From NCBI GenBank assembly GCA_964487155.1, contig CAZAQB010000042.1:1-24887 (forward strand): DNA of 24,887 nucleotides, written 5' to 3'. This document shows, piece after piece, positions 7,731 through 16,107 of this stretch. Each line of letters starts with the position of its first letter. Position 1 is the stretch's first letter. The notes under the pieces are model-generated. The model searched no databases and was not told the DNA's origin. It saw only the letters and a list, made by a program, of their open reading frames with translations. Source of the stretch: CAZAQB01 sp964487155. Lineage in GTDB: Bacteria; Pseudomonadota; Gammaproteobacteria; Nitrococcales; Nitrococcaceae. A program made the position numbers and the translations under genes.

Positions 7731-8690
7731 ATCCGGGTGGCACGGCGCCACGGCGCGCGCGTGCAGCTGGTGCTGGTGGGTCAGGCGGAGCCGCTGCGGC
7801 AGGCCATCGCCGCGGAGGGGGGCAGCGACCTTCCCGGCATTGAGGTGCAGCATGCCGCAGAGGTGGTGGGCATGGACGAGGCCCCCTCCCAGGCCCTGCG
7901 CACCAAGAAGAATTCATCCATGCGGGTGGCCATCAACCTGGTCAAGGAAGGGCGCGCCCACGCCTGCGTGAGCGCCGGCAACACTGGCGCCCTGATGGCC
8001 ACCGCCCGCTATGTGCTGAAGACCCTTCCCGGGATCGACCGGCCGGCCATCTGCACTGCCATTCCGTGCCAGGGGGGCTACGTCCGGGTGCTGGACCTGG
8101 GGGCGAATGTGGACACCACCGCCGAGCATCTTTTCCAGTTCGCGGTGATGGGCTCTGTGCTCACCGAGGCCCTGGACGGGCTGCAGCAACCCAGGATCGG
8201 CCTGTTGAATCTCGGCGAGGAGGAGATCAAGGGCAACGACCAGGTCAAGCAGGCGGCCAACCTGCTCCAGGAGAGCGATCTCAACTACGTGGGCTATGTC
8301 GAGGGAGACAGGGTCTACCGGGGGGTGGCCGACGTGGTGGTGTGCGACGGCTTCGTTGGCAACGTGGCTCTCAAGAGCAGCGAGGGCGTGGCCTGGCTCA
8401 TCGCCTCCTTTCTGAAGGAGGAGTTTCACCGCTCGCTGTTCACCCGGCTGGCAGGCGTGGTGGCCCTGCCCGTGCTGCGCTCCCTGAGGCGCCGGCTGGA
8501 CCCGCGTCAGTACAACGGTGCAAGCCTGCTGGGGTTGCGCGGGGTGGTGATCAAGAGCCATGGCGGGGCCGATGCCGTGGCCTTCGAGCGGGCCATCGAG
8601 GTGGGCATCCGCGAGGCCCGCAGCAGCGTGCCGAGCCTCATCGACCAGCGCCTGGGTGCGGTATTCTCCGAGCGGGCCGAGCAGCCATGA
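7731..8690 (+). CDS. plsX: Phosphate acyltransferase PlsX (5' partial)
   Basis: The 320 codons that remain encode PlsX, which converts acyl-ACP to acyl-phosphate for phospholipid synthesis at the membrane surface. The open frame enters directly from the gap. About 20-30 N-terminal residues, including the usual MGGD-type motif, are missing, so the GTG at 7737 should not be taken as a start. Recognisable parts are SAGNTGALMA, DLGANVDTTAEHLFQFA, NLGEEEIKGND and CDGFVGNVALK. Its stop overlaps the fabH start (ATGA at 8687-8690), linking it to fatty acid synthesis genes as in E. coli. Identity is firm; the truncation is an assembly effect rather than a broken gene as far as can be seen. Confidence 0.95.
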   Translation: MRVARRHGARVQLVLVGQAEPLRQAIAAEGGSDLPGIEVQHAAEVVGMDEAPSQALRTKKNSSMRVAINLVKEGRAHACVSAGNTGALMATARYVLKTLPGIDRPAICTAIPCQGGYVRVLDLGANVDTTAEHLFQFAVMGSVLTEALDGLQQPRIGLLNLGEEEIKGNDQVKQAANLLQESDLNYVGYVEGDRVYRGVADVVVCDGFVGNVALKSSEGVAWLIASFLKEEFHRSLFTRLAGVVALPVLRSLRRRLDPRQYNGASLLGLRGVVIKSHGGADAVAFERAIEVGIREARSSVPSLIDQRLGAVFSERAEQP

Positions 8691-9658
8691 CCTACACACG
8701 CATCATCGGCACCGGTTCCTGTCTCCCCGCGCGGTGCGTGGCCAACCAGGAGCTGGAAGCCCTGGTCGACACCACCGACAGCTGGATACGGGAGCGCTCC
8801 GGCATCGCCGAGCGCCGGGTCGCGGCGGCCGGCGAGAACTGCACCGAGTTGGCCGTGGGGTCGGCCCGCCAGGCCCTGGAGGCTGCAGGCCTGGGGCCGC
8901 GGGATGTGGACCTCATCGTGCTGGCCACCTCCACCCCCGACCGGGTCTTTCCCAGCACCGCCTGTCTCGTTCAGGACCGCCTGGGATGCCGGCCGGGCAT
9001 CATTGCCTTTGACGTGGCCGCGGCCTGCTCCGGGTTCACTTACGCCCTGGACGTCGCGGACCGCTTCATACGTACCGGCGGTGCCCGGCGCGCTCTGGTG
9101 ATCGGCGCCGAAGTGTTCTCACGGATCCTCAACTGGAACGACCGGGGAACCTGCGTGCTGTTCGGCGACGGCGCCGGGGCGGTGGTGGTGGAGGCTGCCG
9201 ATCAGCCGGGCATTCTGGGTAGCGTTCTGCATGCCGACGGCGCTCAGGAGGCCATGCTGAACGTCCCCTGGGGCGTGGGACAGGGTTACGACGCCCTCAC
9301 CGAGACCAGCGGCAAGGTGAGCATGCGCGGCGGCGAGGTGTTCAAGGCCGCCGTCCGCGCCCTGGGCGACGTCGTCGACGAGATGCTCGAGCGCGTCGAT
9401 CTGCCCCGGGATGCCATCGACTGGCTGGTGCCCCACCAGGCCAACATCCGGATCATCGCGGCCACCGCCCGCAAGCTCGGCCTGCCCATGGACCGGGTGG
9501 TGGTCACCGTGGAGCGCCATGGCAACACCTCCGCCGCCTCCATCCCCCTGGCACTGGACGAGGCGATGTGCGACGGACGTATCCGGCCGGGCCAGCTGGT
9601 GCTGCTGGAGGCTTTCGGAGCCGGCTTCACCTGGGGCGCCAACCTGATTCGCTTTTAG
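8687..9658 (+). CDS. fabH: Beta-ketoacyl-ACP synthase III
   Basis: A 323-residue FabH, which condenses acetyl-CoA with malonyl-ACP to start type II fatty acid synthesis. The catalytic triad is visible as Cys114 (AAACSGF), His250 (VPHQANIR) and Asn280 (ERHGNTSAAS). The glycine-rich FGDGAGAVVVE and the C-terminal LLEAFGAGFTWG are further FabH signatures. The ATG overlaps the plsX stop by four bases, which supports this start and translational coupling. The length matches the family. Confidence 0.96.
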   Translation: MTYTRIIGTGSCLPARCVANQELEALVDTTDSWIRERSGIAERRVAAAGENCTELAVGSARQALEAAGLGPRDVDLIVLATSTPDRVFPSTACLVQDRLGCRPGIIAFDVAAACSGFTYALDVADRFIRTGGARRALVIGAEVFSRILNWNDRGTCVLFGDGAGAVVVEAADQPGILGSVLHADGAQEAMLNVPWGVGQGYDALTETSGKVSMRGGEVFKAAVRALGDVVDEMLERVDLPRDAIDWLVPHQANIRIIAATARKLGLPMDRVVVTVERHGNTSAASIPLALDEAMCDGRIRPGQLVLLEAFGAGFTWGANLIRF

Positions 9659-9676
9659 AATCCCCGAGGATTTTCC

Positions 9677-10609
9677 ATGGCTACCGAAACCGCCTTCGTG
9701 TTTCCCGGGCAGGGCTCCCAGTCCGTCGGCATGCTGCGGGAGCTGGCCGCCACCCACCCCGAGGTGCAGGAGACGTTCCAGCAGGCGTCGGACGCCCTGG
9801 GATTCGATCTCTGGGGTCTGGTGCGGGAAGGCCCGGAGCGGGAACTCAATCGCACCGAGCGCACCCAGCCCGCCATGCTCGCGGCCGGCGTCGCGGTGTG
9901 GCGGGTGTGGCGGGCCACCGGCGGGCCGGTCCCCGAGCTGATGGCCGGCCACAGCCTGGGAGAATACACCGCCCTGGTCTGCGCCGGCAGCCTGGACTTC
10001 GCCGATGGCGTGGCTCTGGTGGCCGAGCGCGGCCGTTTCATGCAGGAGGCGGTGCCTGAGGGTGAGGGCGCGCTGGCGGCAGTCCTGGGTCTGGATGCGG
10101 AACGGTTGGTCGAGCTCTGCTCGGCGCAGACCGACGGTGTCGTGGAGCCTGCCAACTACAATGCTCCCGGCCAGCTGGTGATCGGCGGCGACGCCGCGGC
10201 CGTGGACCGGGTGCTGGAGCAGGCGCGGGCCGCCGGCGCCAAGCGGGCGCTGCGCCTGCCGGTGAGCGTGCCGGCCCACACCCGGCTGATGCAGCCCGCC
10301 GGGGAGCGCCTGGCCGGGCGCCTGCAGCAGGTCTCGCTGCGAGCGCCGTCGGTGCCGGTGATCCACAATGTGGACCTGAGCCGTGCCGCCGACGGTGAGG
10401 CGATCCGCGAGTGCCTGGTGCGCCAGGTCTCCAACCCGGTGCGTTGGGTGGAGACAGTCGAGCTGATGGCCTCCGAGGGCGTCTCCCGGGTGGTGGAGTG
10501 CGGTCCCGGCAAGGTGCTCGCCGCTCTGGTGCGGCGCATTCGCCGGGAGCTCTCGGTGCAGGCCATCACCGACCCGGCCGGCCTCGAGCAGGCGCTGTCC
10601 GGCGCGTGA
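9677..10609 (+). CDS. fabD: Malonyl-CoA:ACP transacylase
   Basis: A 310-residue FabD that moves the malonyl group from CoA to acyl carrier protein. FPGQGSQ appears at residues 9-15. The nucleophile is Ser93 in GHSLGEY, and the partner is His201 in VPAHTRLM; E. coli uses Ser92 and His201. GAG-type active-site neighbours and the FVECGPGK-like CGPGKVL near the end are also present. A GAGG ribosome binding site (9666-9669) lies 7 bases before the ATG. The gene follows fabH after 18 bases in the same operon. Confidence 0.96.
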   Translation: MATETAFVFPGQGSQSVGMLRELAATHPEVQETFQQASDALGFDLWGLVREGPERELNRTERTQPAMLAAGVAVWRVWRATGGPVPELMAGHSLGEYTALVCAGSLDFADGVALVAERGRFMQEAVPEGEGALAAVLGLDAERLVELCSAQTDGVVEPANYNAPGQLVIGGDAAAVDRVLEQARAAGAKRALRLPVSVPAHTRLMQPAGERLAGRLQQVSLRAPSVPVIHNVDLSRAADGEAIRECLVRQVSNPVRWVETVELMASEGVSRVVECGPGKVLAALVRRIRRELSVQAITDPAGLEQALSGA

Positions 10610-10629
10610 CAACAGCGGAGAGCGTGGCG

Positions 10630-11379
10630 ATGGATTTCTCCCTCAAAGACGACGTAGCCCTGGTTACCGGCGCGAGCCGGGGCCTGGGACGGGCCATCGC
10701 CCTGGCTCTGGGCGGGGCGGGCGCGACGGTGGTGGGCACCGCCACCAGCGAGCATGGGGCCCAGGGCATCGATGAGGTCCTCGCCGAGGCCGGCATCCGG
10801 GGAGCCGGGATGGCTCTGAACGTGACCGAGCCGGGTCCGGTCCGGGACGCGGTGGACGAGATCAGTACGCGTTTCGGCGCCCCCACCGTGCTCGTCAACA
10901 ACGCCGGCATTACGCGCGACAACCTGTTGATGCGCATGAAAGACGCCGAATGGGACGAGCTCATCGACACCAACCTGTCCTCCGTGTTCCGAGTCACCCG
11001 GGCGTGCCTGCGGGGCATGATGAAGGCGCGCCGCGGCCGCATCGTCAACATCGCCTCCGTGGTGGGGTTGATGGGCAATGCAGGCCAGAGCAACTATGCC
11101 GCCGCGAAGGCCGGCATCATGGGGTTCAGCCGCTCCCTGGCCCGGGAAGTGGGCTCCAGGGGGATCACCGTCAACTGCGTGGCGCCGGGTTTCATCCAGA
11201 CGGACATGACCGATGCCCTCGGAGACGCCCAGCGGGAGGCCCTGATCGGGCAGACTGCCGCCGGTCGGCTGGGCACGCCCGATGACATCGCCGCAGCGGT
11301 GCTGTATCTGGCCTCGCCGGCCGCAGGATTCGTGACCGGCGAGACACTGAACGTCAACGGCGGTCTCTACATGGCCTGA
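10630..11379 (+). CDS. fabG: 3-oxoacyl-ACP reductase
   Basis: A 249-residue short-chain dehydrogenase that reduces 3-oxoacyl-ACP with NADPH. The Rossmann motif TGASRGLG is at residues 13-20. The NNAG motif is at 90-93. The catalytic set is Asn115, Ser143, Tyr156 and Lys160 (YAAAK). The start ATG at 10630 is preceded by GGAG at 10617-10620; upstream in-frame codons overlap fabD and lack a binding site. Position between fabD and acpP distinguishes it from the many other SDR enzymes. The last residues GGLYMA are typical of FabG. Confidence 0.96.
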   Translation: MDFSLKDDVALVTGASRGLGRAIALALGGAGATVVGTATSEHGAQGIDEVLAEAGIRGAGMALNVTEPGPVRDAVDEISTRFGAPTVLVNNAGITRDNLLMRMKDAEWDELIDTNLSSVFRVTRACLRGMMKARRGRIVNIASVVGLMGNAGQSNYAAAKAGIMGFSRSLAREVGSRGITVNCVAPGFIQTDMTDALGDAQREALIGQTAAGRLGTPDDIAAAVLYLASPAAGFVTGETLNVNGGLYMA

Positions 11380-11386
11380 CGGTCAT

Positions 11387-11418
11387 TTGTAGCAGAAGCG
11401 TTTCTCTTCACCTAGAAT
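11387..11418 (+). promoter_or_regulatory. Candidate acpP promoter
   Basis: The 127-bp gap between fabG and acpP holds a good -10 TAGAAT (11413-11418). TTGTAG (11387-11392) lies 20 bases upstream, a longer spacing than ideal; a hexamer at the ideal 17 bases is poor. A separate promoter here would allow acpP to be made in excess over fabG. Confidence 0.4.
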
Positions 11419-11506
11419 ACGCCCGCATCGCTCCGGTGGACGCCAAGCAGCATCAGGGGGCCGGTGCGGGGCTTTGTCGCGCGAGCACCTGGGAGGATGC
11501 ACCAAC

Positions 11507-11746
11507 ATGAGCAGCATCGAAGAACGCGTTAAGAAAATCGTCATCGAGCAGTTGGGGGTCAAGGAGGAGGAAGTGACCGCCGAGGCTTCTTTCGTGGACG
11601 ATCTGGGCGCCGATTCCCTGGACACGGTCGAGTTGGTCATGGCCCTCGAGGAGGAATTCGAGTGCGAGATTCCCGACGAGGAGGCCGAGAAGATCACCAC
11701 CGTGCGCCAGGCCGTGGATTACATCGAGAACCACCTGGAGCAATAG
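11507..11746 (+). CDS. acpP: Acyl carrier protein
   Basis: A 79-residue acidic carrier protein that holds growing acyl chains on a 4'-phosphopantetheine arm. The attachment site is Ser37 in LGADSLDTVE. The four-helix pattern and the end VDYIENHL are typical. A strong ribosome binding site GGGAGG (11491-11496) lies 10 bases before the ATG, in keeping with very high expression. An in-frame ATG at 11474 would add eleven residues not found in the family. Candidate promoter upstream and hairpin with T-run downstream set it off from its operon neighbours. Confidence 0.97.
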   Translation: MSSIEERVKKIVIEQLGVKEEEVTAEASFVDDLGADSLDTVELVMALEEEFECEIPDEEAEKITTVRQAVDYIENHLEQ

Positions 11747-11789
11747 ACTCCGGCGGCTGGGTTCGCCTGCCGCGAGCGGTTTCCAGGCG

Positions 11790-11819
11790 GGGCCGGTGCG
11801 TGCCGGCCCTGCTGTTTTT
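11790..11819 (+). terminator. Candidate intrinsic terminator/attenuator after acpP
   Basis: A perfect 7-bp GC stem (GGGCCGG / CCGGCCC, loop TGCGTG) is followed five bases later by TTTTT (11815-11819). A weaker stem (CGCCTG / CAGGCG, 11764-11789) stands just before it. fabF follows only 26 bases beyond in the same direction, so partial termination that lowers fabF relative to acpP is likely. Confidence 0.6.
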
Positions 11820-11845
11820 CCGGGGTCGTGAATCGGAGGTGGCCG

Positions 11846-13087
11846 GTGACGGCACGGCGAGTGGTAGTGACCGGGCTGGGTCTCATCTCCCCCGTCGGTA
11901 ACACGGTGGAGGAGGGCTGGGGCAACATCCTGGCAGGTCAAAGCGGCATTCGTCCCATCGAGGCGTTTGATACCTCGGCCTTCAGCGTCCGGATCGGCGG
12001 GGAGGTGAGGGACTTCGACGTGGGTGCCTACCTGCCCACCAAGGACGCCCGCAAGATGGATCCCTTCGTACATTACGGAATCGCGGCTGCCACCGATGCC
12101 CTGAACGACTCGGGGCTTGCGGTCACCGAAGCCAACGCGGAGCGGGTAGGGGTCTACATCGGTTCGGGGATCGGCGGGCTGGGCAGCATCGAGCACGCCC
12201 ACAGCACGTTGCTGAACAGCGGCCCCCGGCGCATTTCCCCGTTCTTCATTCCCAGCGCGATCATCAACATGGTTTCGGGCAACCTGTCCATCCTGCACGG
12301 ACTGCGGGGCCCGAACCTGTCCATGGTCACCGCCTGCACCAGCGGTACCCACAGCATCGGCGATGCGGCCCGCACCATCGCCTATGGCGATGCCGACGCC
12401 ATGCTGGCCGGCGGTGCGGAAGCCGCCATCACGCCTCTGGGTCTCGGCGGATTCGCCGCCGCCCGGGCGCTGTCTGGTCGCAACGACGCGCCGGAGGCGG
12501 CCAGCCGGCCCTGGGACCGGGATCGGGACGGCTTCGTTCTGGCGGACGGCGCCGGCATCCTGATGTTGGAGGAACTGGAGCACGCCCGCCGGCGCGGCGC
12601 CCGGATCTACTGCGAGCTGGCCGGCTACGGCGTCAGCGGCGACGCCCATCACATGACCCAGCCGGCGGAGAACGGCGACGGGGCGCGACGGTGCATGACC
12701 AATGCTCTGCGGGACGCGGGCATCGAGCCCGCCGAGGTCAGCTACATCAACGCCCACGGCACATCCACCCTGGTCGGGGACCGGGCCGAGGCGGCCGCCA
12801 TCAGGACCGTCCTCGGAGACCATGCAAAGCGGGTTCCGGTGAGCTCGACGAAATCCATGACCGGCCACCTGCTCGGCGCCGCCGGCGGCGTCGAAGCGGT
12901 ATTCTCGGTGCTGGCGATCCGCGACCAGGTGGCGCCGCCCACCATCAACCTGGACAACCCGGAGCAGGGCATCGATCTGGACCTGGTGCCCCACACCGCG
13001 CGCGAGATGCCCGTGGGTGTGGTGCTGTCCAACTCCTTCGGGTTCGGCGGCACCAACGGCACGGTGGTGTTCCGCCGGCTGTCCTGA
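11846..13087 (+). CDS. fabF: Beta-ketoacyl-ACP synthase II
   Basis: A 413-residue KAS II that elongates acyl-ACP, including the palmitoleoyl to cis-vaccenoyl step. The catalytic residues are Cys164 (TACTSGTHS), His304 (NAHGTST) and His341 (SMTGHLLGAAGG), one position later than in E. coli. GFGGTN near the end is also typical. The start is the GTG at 11846, because GGAGGT (11835-11840) is five bases upstream and the protein then begins TARRVVVTG as expected; the GTG at 11828 overlaps the site region and is less likely. pabC, which follows fabF in E. coli, is absent, and mltG comes next after 28 bases. Confidence 0.96.
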   Translation: MTARRVVVTGLGLISPVGNTVEEGWGNILAGQSGIRPIEAFDTSAFSVRIGGEVRDFDVGAYLPTKDARKMDPFVHYGIAAATDALNDSGLAVTEANAERVGVYIGSGIGGLGSIEHAHSTLLNSGPRRISPFFIPSAIINMVSGNLSILHGLRGPNLSMVTACTSGTHSIGDAARTIAYGDADAMLAGGAEAAITPLGLGGFAAARALSGRNDAPEAASRPWDRDRDGFVLADGAGILMLEELEHARRRGARIYCELAGYGVSGDAHHMTQPAENGDGARRCMTNALRDAGIEPAEVSYINAHGTSTLVGDRAEAAAIRTVLGDHAKRVPVSSTKSMTGHLLGAAGGVEAVFSVLAIRDQVAPPTINLDNPEQGIDLDLVPHTAREMPVGVVLSNSFGFGGTNGTVVFRRLS

Positions 13088-13115
13088 ACGCCCGCCAGGG
13101 AGCGGCGGAGACCCC

Positions 13116-14129
13116 ATGACCACACGCGGTACCGTGACCGCGGCGCTGTTGCTGGCCCTGGCCGCCGTGCTGGGGGCGCTTCTGTGGCTGGCGGTGCAGC
13201 TGGACCGGATGCGCCTGGAGCCGCTGGCGCTCGCTTCCGGCCCTGAGACCCTGGTGCTGGAACCGGGCACCAGCTTCGCGCAGCTCGCTGAGCGCCTCGC
13301 CCGCCGGGGCTGGGTGGAGTATCCGCGAGCACTGCGCCTCTACGCCCGGGCCAGGGGTCTGGCCGGCAGCATCCAGGCGGGTGAGTATGCGGTGGAGCCG
13401 GGCATGTCCATGGCAGACCTGCTGGCGGCCATGGCTGCGGGCGAGGTACGCATGTATAGCCTGACTGTGGTGGAGGGCTGGACCTACCGCGAGCTGCTGG
13501 CGGCCCTGGGCGCCGAGCCGGCCATCAACCACACCCTCGGGGAGGTCAGCGGCGCGCAGCTCATGGAGCAGCTGGGCCACCCGGACCAGCACCCTGAGGG
13601 GCGGTTCCTCCCCGAGACTTACCGATTCCCCCGCGGCACCACGGATCTCCAGTTCCTGGGCCGGGCCTACCAGGCCATGCAGCGCGCCCTGGAGGAAGAA
13701 TGGCGCGACCGGGCGCCCGATCTGCCCTACGACACGCCTTACCAAGCCCTGATCATGGCCTCCATCATCGAGAAGGAAACCGGCGTGGCCGCGGAGCGCT
13801 CCCAGATCGCCGGCGTGTTCGTGCGCCGCCTGCGCCGGGGGATGCGCCTGCAGACCGACCCCACCGTGATATACGGCCTGGGAGAGGCCTTCGACGGCGA
13901 CCTGCGCTACCGGGACCTGCGCCAGGATACCCCCTACAACACCTACACGCGGGGTGGTCTGCCGCCCACCCCCATCGCCCTGCCGGGCCGGGCCGCCATT
14001 CACGCCGCCCTGCATCCCGCCGATGGCGAGGCGCTGTACTTCGTCTCCCGGGGAGACGGCTCTCACGTATTCTCCACCACCCTGGAGGAGCACAACCGGG
14101 CGGTGCGCCGCTACCAGAAGGGGCGCTGA
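13116..14129 (+). CDS. mltG: Endolytic murein transglycosylase MltG
   Basis: A 337-residue YceG/MltG protein that cleaves nascent glycan strands and so sets peptidoglycan chain length. One N-terminal membrane segment (about residues 8-29) anchors it facing the periplasm. A LysM-like part (LEPGTSFAQLAERLARRG) precedes the YceG domain. The catalytic glutamate is Glu219 in MASIIEKETG (E. coli Glu218). The motifs LQTDPTVIYG and YNTYTRGGLPPTPI are present. GGAG (13107-13110) lies five bases before the ATG. It is followed by tmk after one base, the conserved order. Confidence 0.95.
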   Translation: MTTRGTVTAALLLALAAVLGALLWLAVQLDRMRLEPLALASGPETLVLEPGTSFAQLAERLARRGWVEYPRALRLYARARGLAGSIQAGEYAVEPGMSMADLLAAMAAGEVRMYSLTVVEGWTYRELLAALGAEPAINHTLGEVSGAQLMEQLGHPDQHPEGRFLPETYRFPRGTTDLQFLGRAYQAMQRALEEEWRDRAPDLPYDTPYQALIMASIIEKETGVAAERSQIAGVFVRRLRRGMRLQTDPTVIYGLGEAFDGDLRYRDLRQDTPYNTYTRGGLPPTPIALPGRAAIHAALHPADGEALYFVSRGDGSHVFSTTLEEHNRAVRRYQKGR

Positions 14130-14130
14130 G

Positions 14131-14766
14131 ATGGCCGCACCGGGGCGCCTGATCACCGTCGAGGGTCTGGAAGGGGCCGGTAAGAGCACTGCACTGGCGG
14201 TGGTGGAGTCCTGGCTGCAGGAGCGCGGCCGCGACGTGCTGGTCACCCGGGAGCCCGGCGGCACCGAGCTGGGAGAGGCGCTGCGGCGGTTGCTGCTGGC
14301 GCACCGGCAGCCGGCCATGAGCGCGGATACCGAGACCCTGCTGATGTTCGCCGCCCGCGCCGAGCACCTCGCCCAGGTGCTGCGCCCGGCGCTCGAGCGG
14401 GGCTGCTGGGTGGTCAGCGACCGCTTCACCGACGCCACCTACGCCTACCAGGGAGCAGGCCGCGGCGTCGGCGCCGGACGCGTGGCGGTACTGGAGGACT
14501 GGGTCCAGGGGAGTCTGCGGCCCCACTTCACCCTGCTGCTCGACGTGCCCGAGGCGTTGGGCCTGGAACGCGCCGCCGGGCGCGGGGCGGATCCCGACCG
14601 CTTCGAGTCCGAGCAGGCGGAGTTCTTCCGCCGGGCTCGGGCCTGCTACCGGGCGCGGGCCGCCGCGGAGCCTGGCCGTATCCGGGTGATCGATGCCACC
14701 GCTCCCCGGGAAGCGGTGGCCGCTGCCATCCGGGCGGCCTTGGAACAGGGCCTGGCAGAACCGTGA
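14131..14766 (+). CDS. tmk: Thymidylate kinase
   Basis: A 211-residue kinase that phosphorylates dTMP to dTDP. The P-loop EGLEGAGKST occupies residues 11-20. TREPGGTE (39-46) and SDRFTDAT (96-103) are the substrate-binding signatures. The P-loop form without arginine suggests the E. coli-like type, whose catalytic arginine lies in the LID region. The ATG follows the mltG stop after a single base, and the stop overlaps holB by four bases (GTGA), indicating tight coupling. Confidence 0.95.
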   Translation: MAAPGRLITVEGLEGAGKSTALAVVESWLQERGRDVLVTREPGGTELGEALRRLLLAHRQPAMSADTETLLMFAARAEHLAQVLRPALERGCWVVSDRFTDATYAYQGAGRGVGAGRVAVLEDWVQGSLRPHFTLLLDVPEALGLERAAGRGADPDRFESEQAEFFRRARACYRARAAAEPGRIRVIDATAPREAVAAAIRAALEQGLAEP

Positions 14767-15737
14767 GCAGCCTCGCCCCCTGGCTTGACAGCGCGTGGCA
14801 GCGCCTGGCTCGTTCCCTGGCATCAGGGCGCCTCGCCCATGCCCTGCTGCTCACCGGCGACTCCCGGCCCGACCTGGCGGCGCTCGGCGAGCGACTGCTG
14901 GCGGCTCTGTTGTGCGAGCAGCCGGGCGCTGGCGCCGTTGCCTGCGGAGCCTGCCGATCCTGCCATCTGCATTCCCTGCGCCACCATCCGGATCTGCTCC
15001 GGGTGGAGCCCCAGGAAGACGCACCGAACAGCATCAAGGTGGACGCCATACGCGCCCTGACCGGGTTCGTCAGCCTCAGCAGTCACTATGGCCGGCGCCG
15101 GGTGGTGCTGCTGCAGCCCGCGGACGCCATGACTCCCAGCGCCGCCAACGCGCTGCTGAAGACCCTGGAGGAACCCCCGGCCGCGGCGGTGCTGGTGCTG
15201 CTGACGCGCCGGCCCTCCACCCTGCTGCCGACGGTGCGCAGCCGCTGCCAGCGCCAGGTGCTGACAGCGCCGTCCCGAGAACAGGCCGTGGACTGGCTGA
15301 CGGCGCAGGGGATAGACCAGCCCGCGACCGCCCTGGCCCTGGCGGGGGATGCGGCCGAGGCGCTCGCCTGGGCAGGCGACGGGGAACTCGCCGCCCGGCG
15401 GGAACTGGCCGCGGGCCTGGCGGAGCTGGCGGAGGGCCGTGCCGACCCGGTGGCCGTGGCGGAACGCTGGGAAAAGGATCTGCCCCGGGTGGCCGACATG
15501 CTGTCCCGCCTGGCGGCGCTGCTGGCCCGCGCCGGGGTGGGGGATTGTGACGCCGGGCGCAGTCTGCCCGACGAGCGCTGGCGCAAGCTGTCAGCGAGAG
15601 TAGACTGGCAACGGATGCTGGCCTTCACCGGCCAGGCGTTCCAGGCACGCCGGGCCAGGGAGCGTTCGCTGAACGCCCGCCTAGCCCTGGAGGAACTGCT
15701 CATCGACTGGTGCCGCGCCGCCGGCGACGGCAGCTGA
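14763..15737 (+). CDS. holB: DNA polymerase III delta' subunit
   Basis: A 324-residue clamp-loader subunit that helps open and place the beta sliding clamp. The zinc-binding cysteines Cys51, Cys61, Cys64 and Cys67 match the E. coli pattern. NALLKTLEEPP and RSRCQR (the conserved SRC region) are visible. A proper Walker A motif is missing, as expected for delta', which does not hydrolyse ATP. The GTG start overlaps the tmk stop. The C-terminal third is alanine- and leucine-rich and less conserved, which is normal for this subunit. Confidence 0.93.
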   Translation: MSSLAPWLDSAWQRLARSLASGRLAHALLLTGDSRPDLAALGERLLAALLCEQPGAGAVACGACRSCHLHSLRHHPDLLRVEPQEDAPNSIKVDAIRALTGFVSLSSHYGRRRVVLLQPADAMTPSAANALLKTLEEPPAAAVLVLLTRRPSTLLPTVRSRCQRQVLTAPSREQAVDWLTAQGIDQPATALALAGDAAEALAWAGDGELAARRELAAGLAELAEGRADPVAVAERWEKDLPRVADMLSRLAALLARAGVGDCDAGRSLPDERWRKLSARVDWQRMLAFTGQAFQARRARERSLNARLALEELLIDWCRAAGDGS

Positions 15738-15747
15738 GAGAGTCCAC

Positions 15748-16107
15748 ATGGCCCAGAATCCCCGCCCCGGAGGCCGCCAGGGCATTCTTACCCTGGCCAT
15801 CCGCGACAAGAACGCTCTCTACGCCGCCTACATGGGCTACGTGCGCAACGGCGGGCTGTTCGTGCCCACCAGCAGCCCCTATCGCCTGGGGGACGAGGTG
15901 TTCATCCTGCTCACCCTGATGGAAGAGACCGAGAAGATCCCGGTGGTGGGCCGGGTGGTGTGGATCACGCCCAAGGGCGCCCAGGGCAACCGCACCACAG
16001 GCATCGGGCTGCAGTTCCTGGACCGGGACGGCGGGCCGGCCCGCAACAAGATCGAGACCTATCTGGCCGGTTCCCTGGAGTCCGAGCGGCCCACCCACAC
16101 CATGTGA
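15748..16107 (+). CDS. pilZ: Type IV pilus protein PilZ
   Basis: A 119-residue PilZ-domain protein very like Pseudomonas aeruginosa PilZ, from NPRPGGRQGIL at the start to ERPTHTM at the end. It is needed for type IV pilus assembly and acts with PilB and FimX (established for relatives). The arginine motif RxxxR that binds cyclic di-GMP is not seen, as in the founding PilZ, so direct c-di-GMP binding is unlikely. NGGLFVP and VVWITPKGAQGNR mark the beta-barrel. It sits 10 bases after holB and overlaps tatD. Its presence implies pilus genes elsewhere in the genome; none is in this window. Confidence 0.95.
   Translation: MAQNPRPGGRQGILTLAIRDKNALYAAYMGYVRNGGLFVPTSSPYRLGDEVFILLTLMEETEKIPVVGRVVWITPKGAQGNRTTGIGLQFLDRDGGPARNKIETYLAGSLESERPTHTM

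Noticed and set aside
7737..7739. GTG as a start codon of plsX
   Set aside because: The frame is open straight out of the gap, and the usual N-terminal residues are missing, so the true start lies in the gap.
9119..10612. Long minus-strand open frame opposite fabH and fabD
   Set aside because: Antisense to two genes with intact catalytic motifs; histidine- and glycine-rich shadow sequence without a family signature.
11453..13270. Long minus-strand open frame opposite acpP and fabF
   Set aside because: It spans two real genes and an intergenic hairpin, shows no domain and has no ribosome binding site. A shadow of GC-rich coding.
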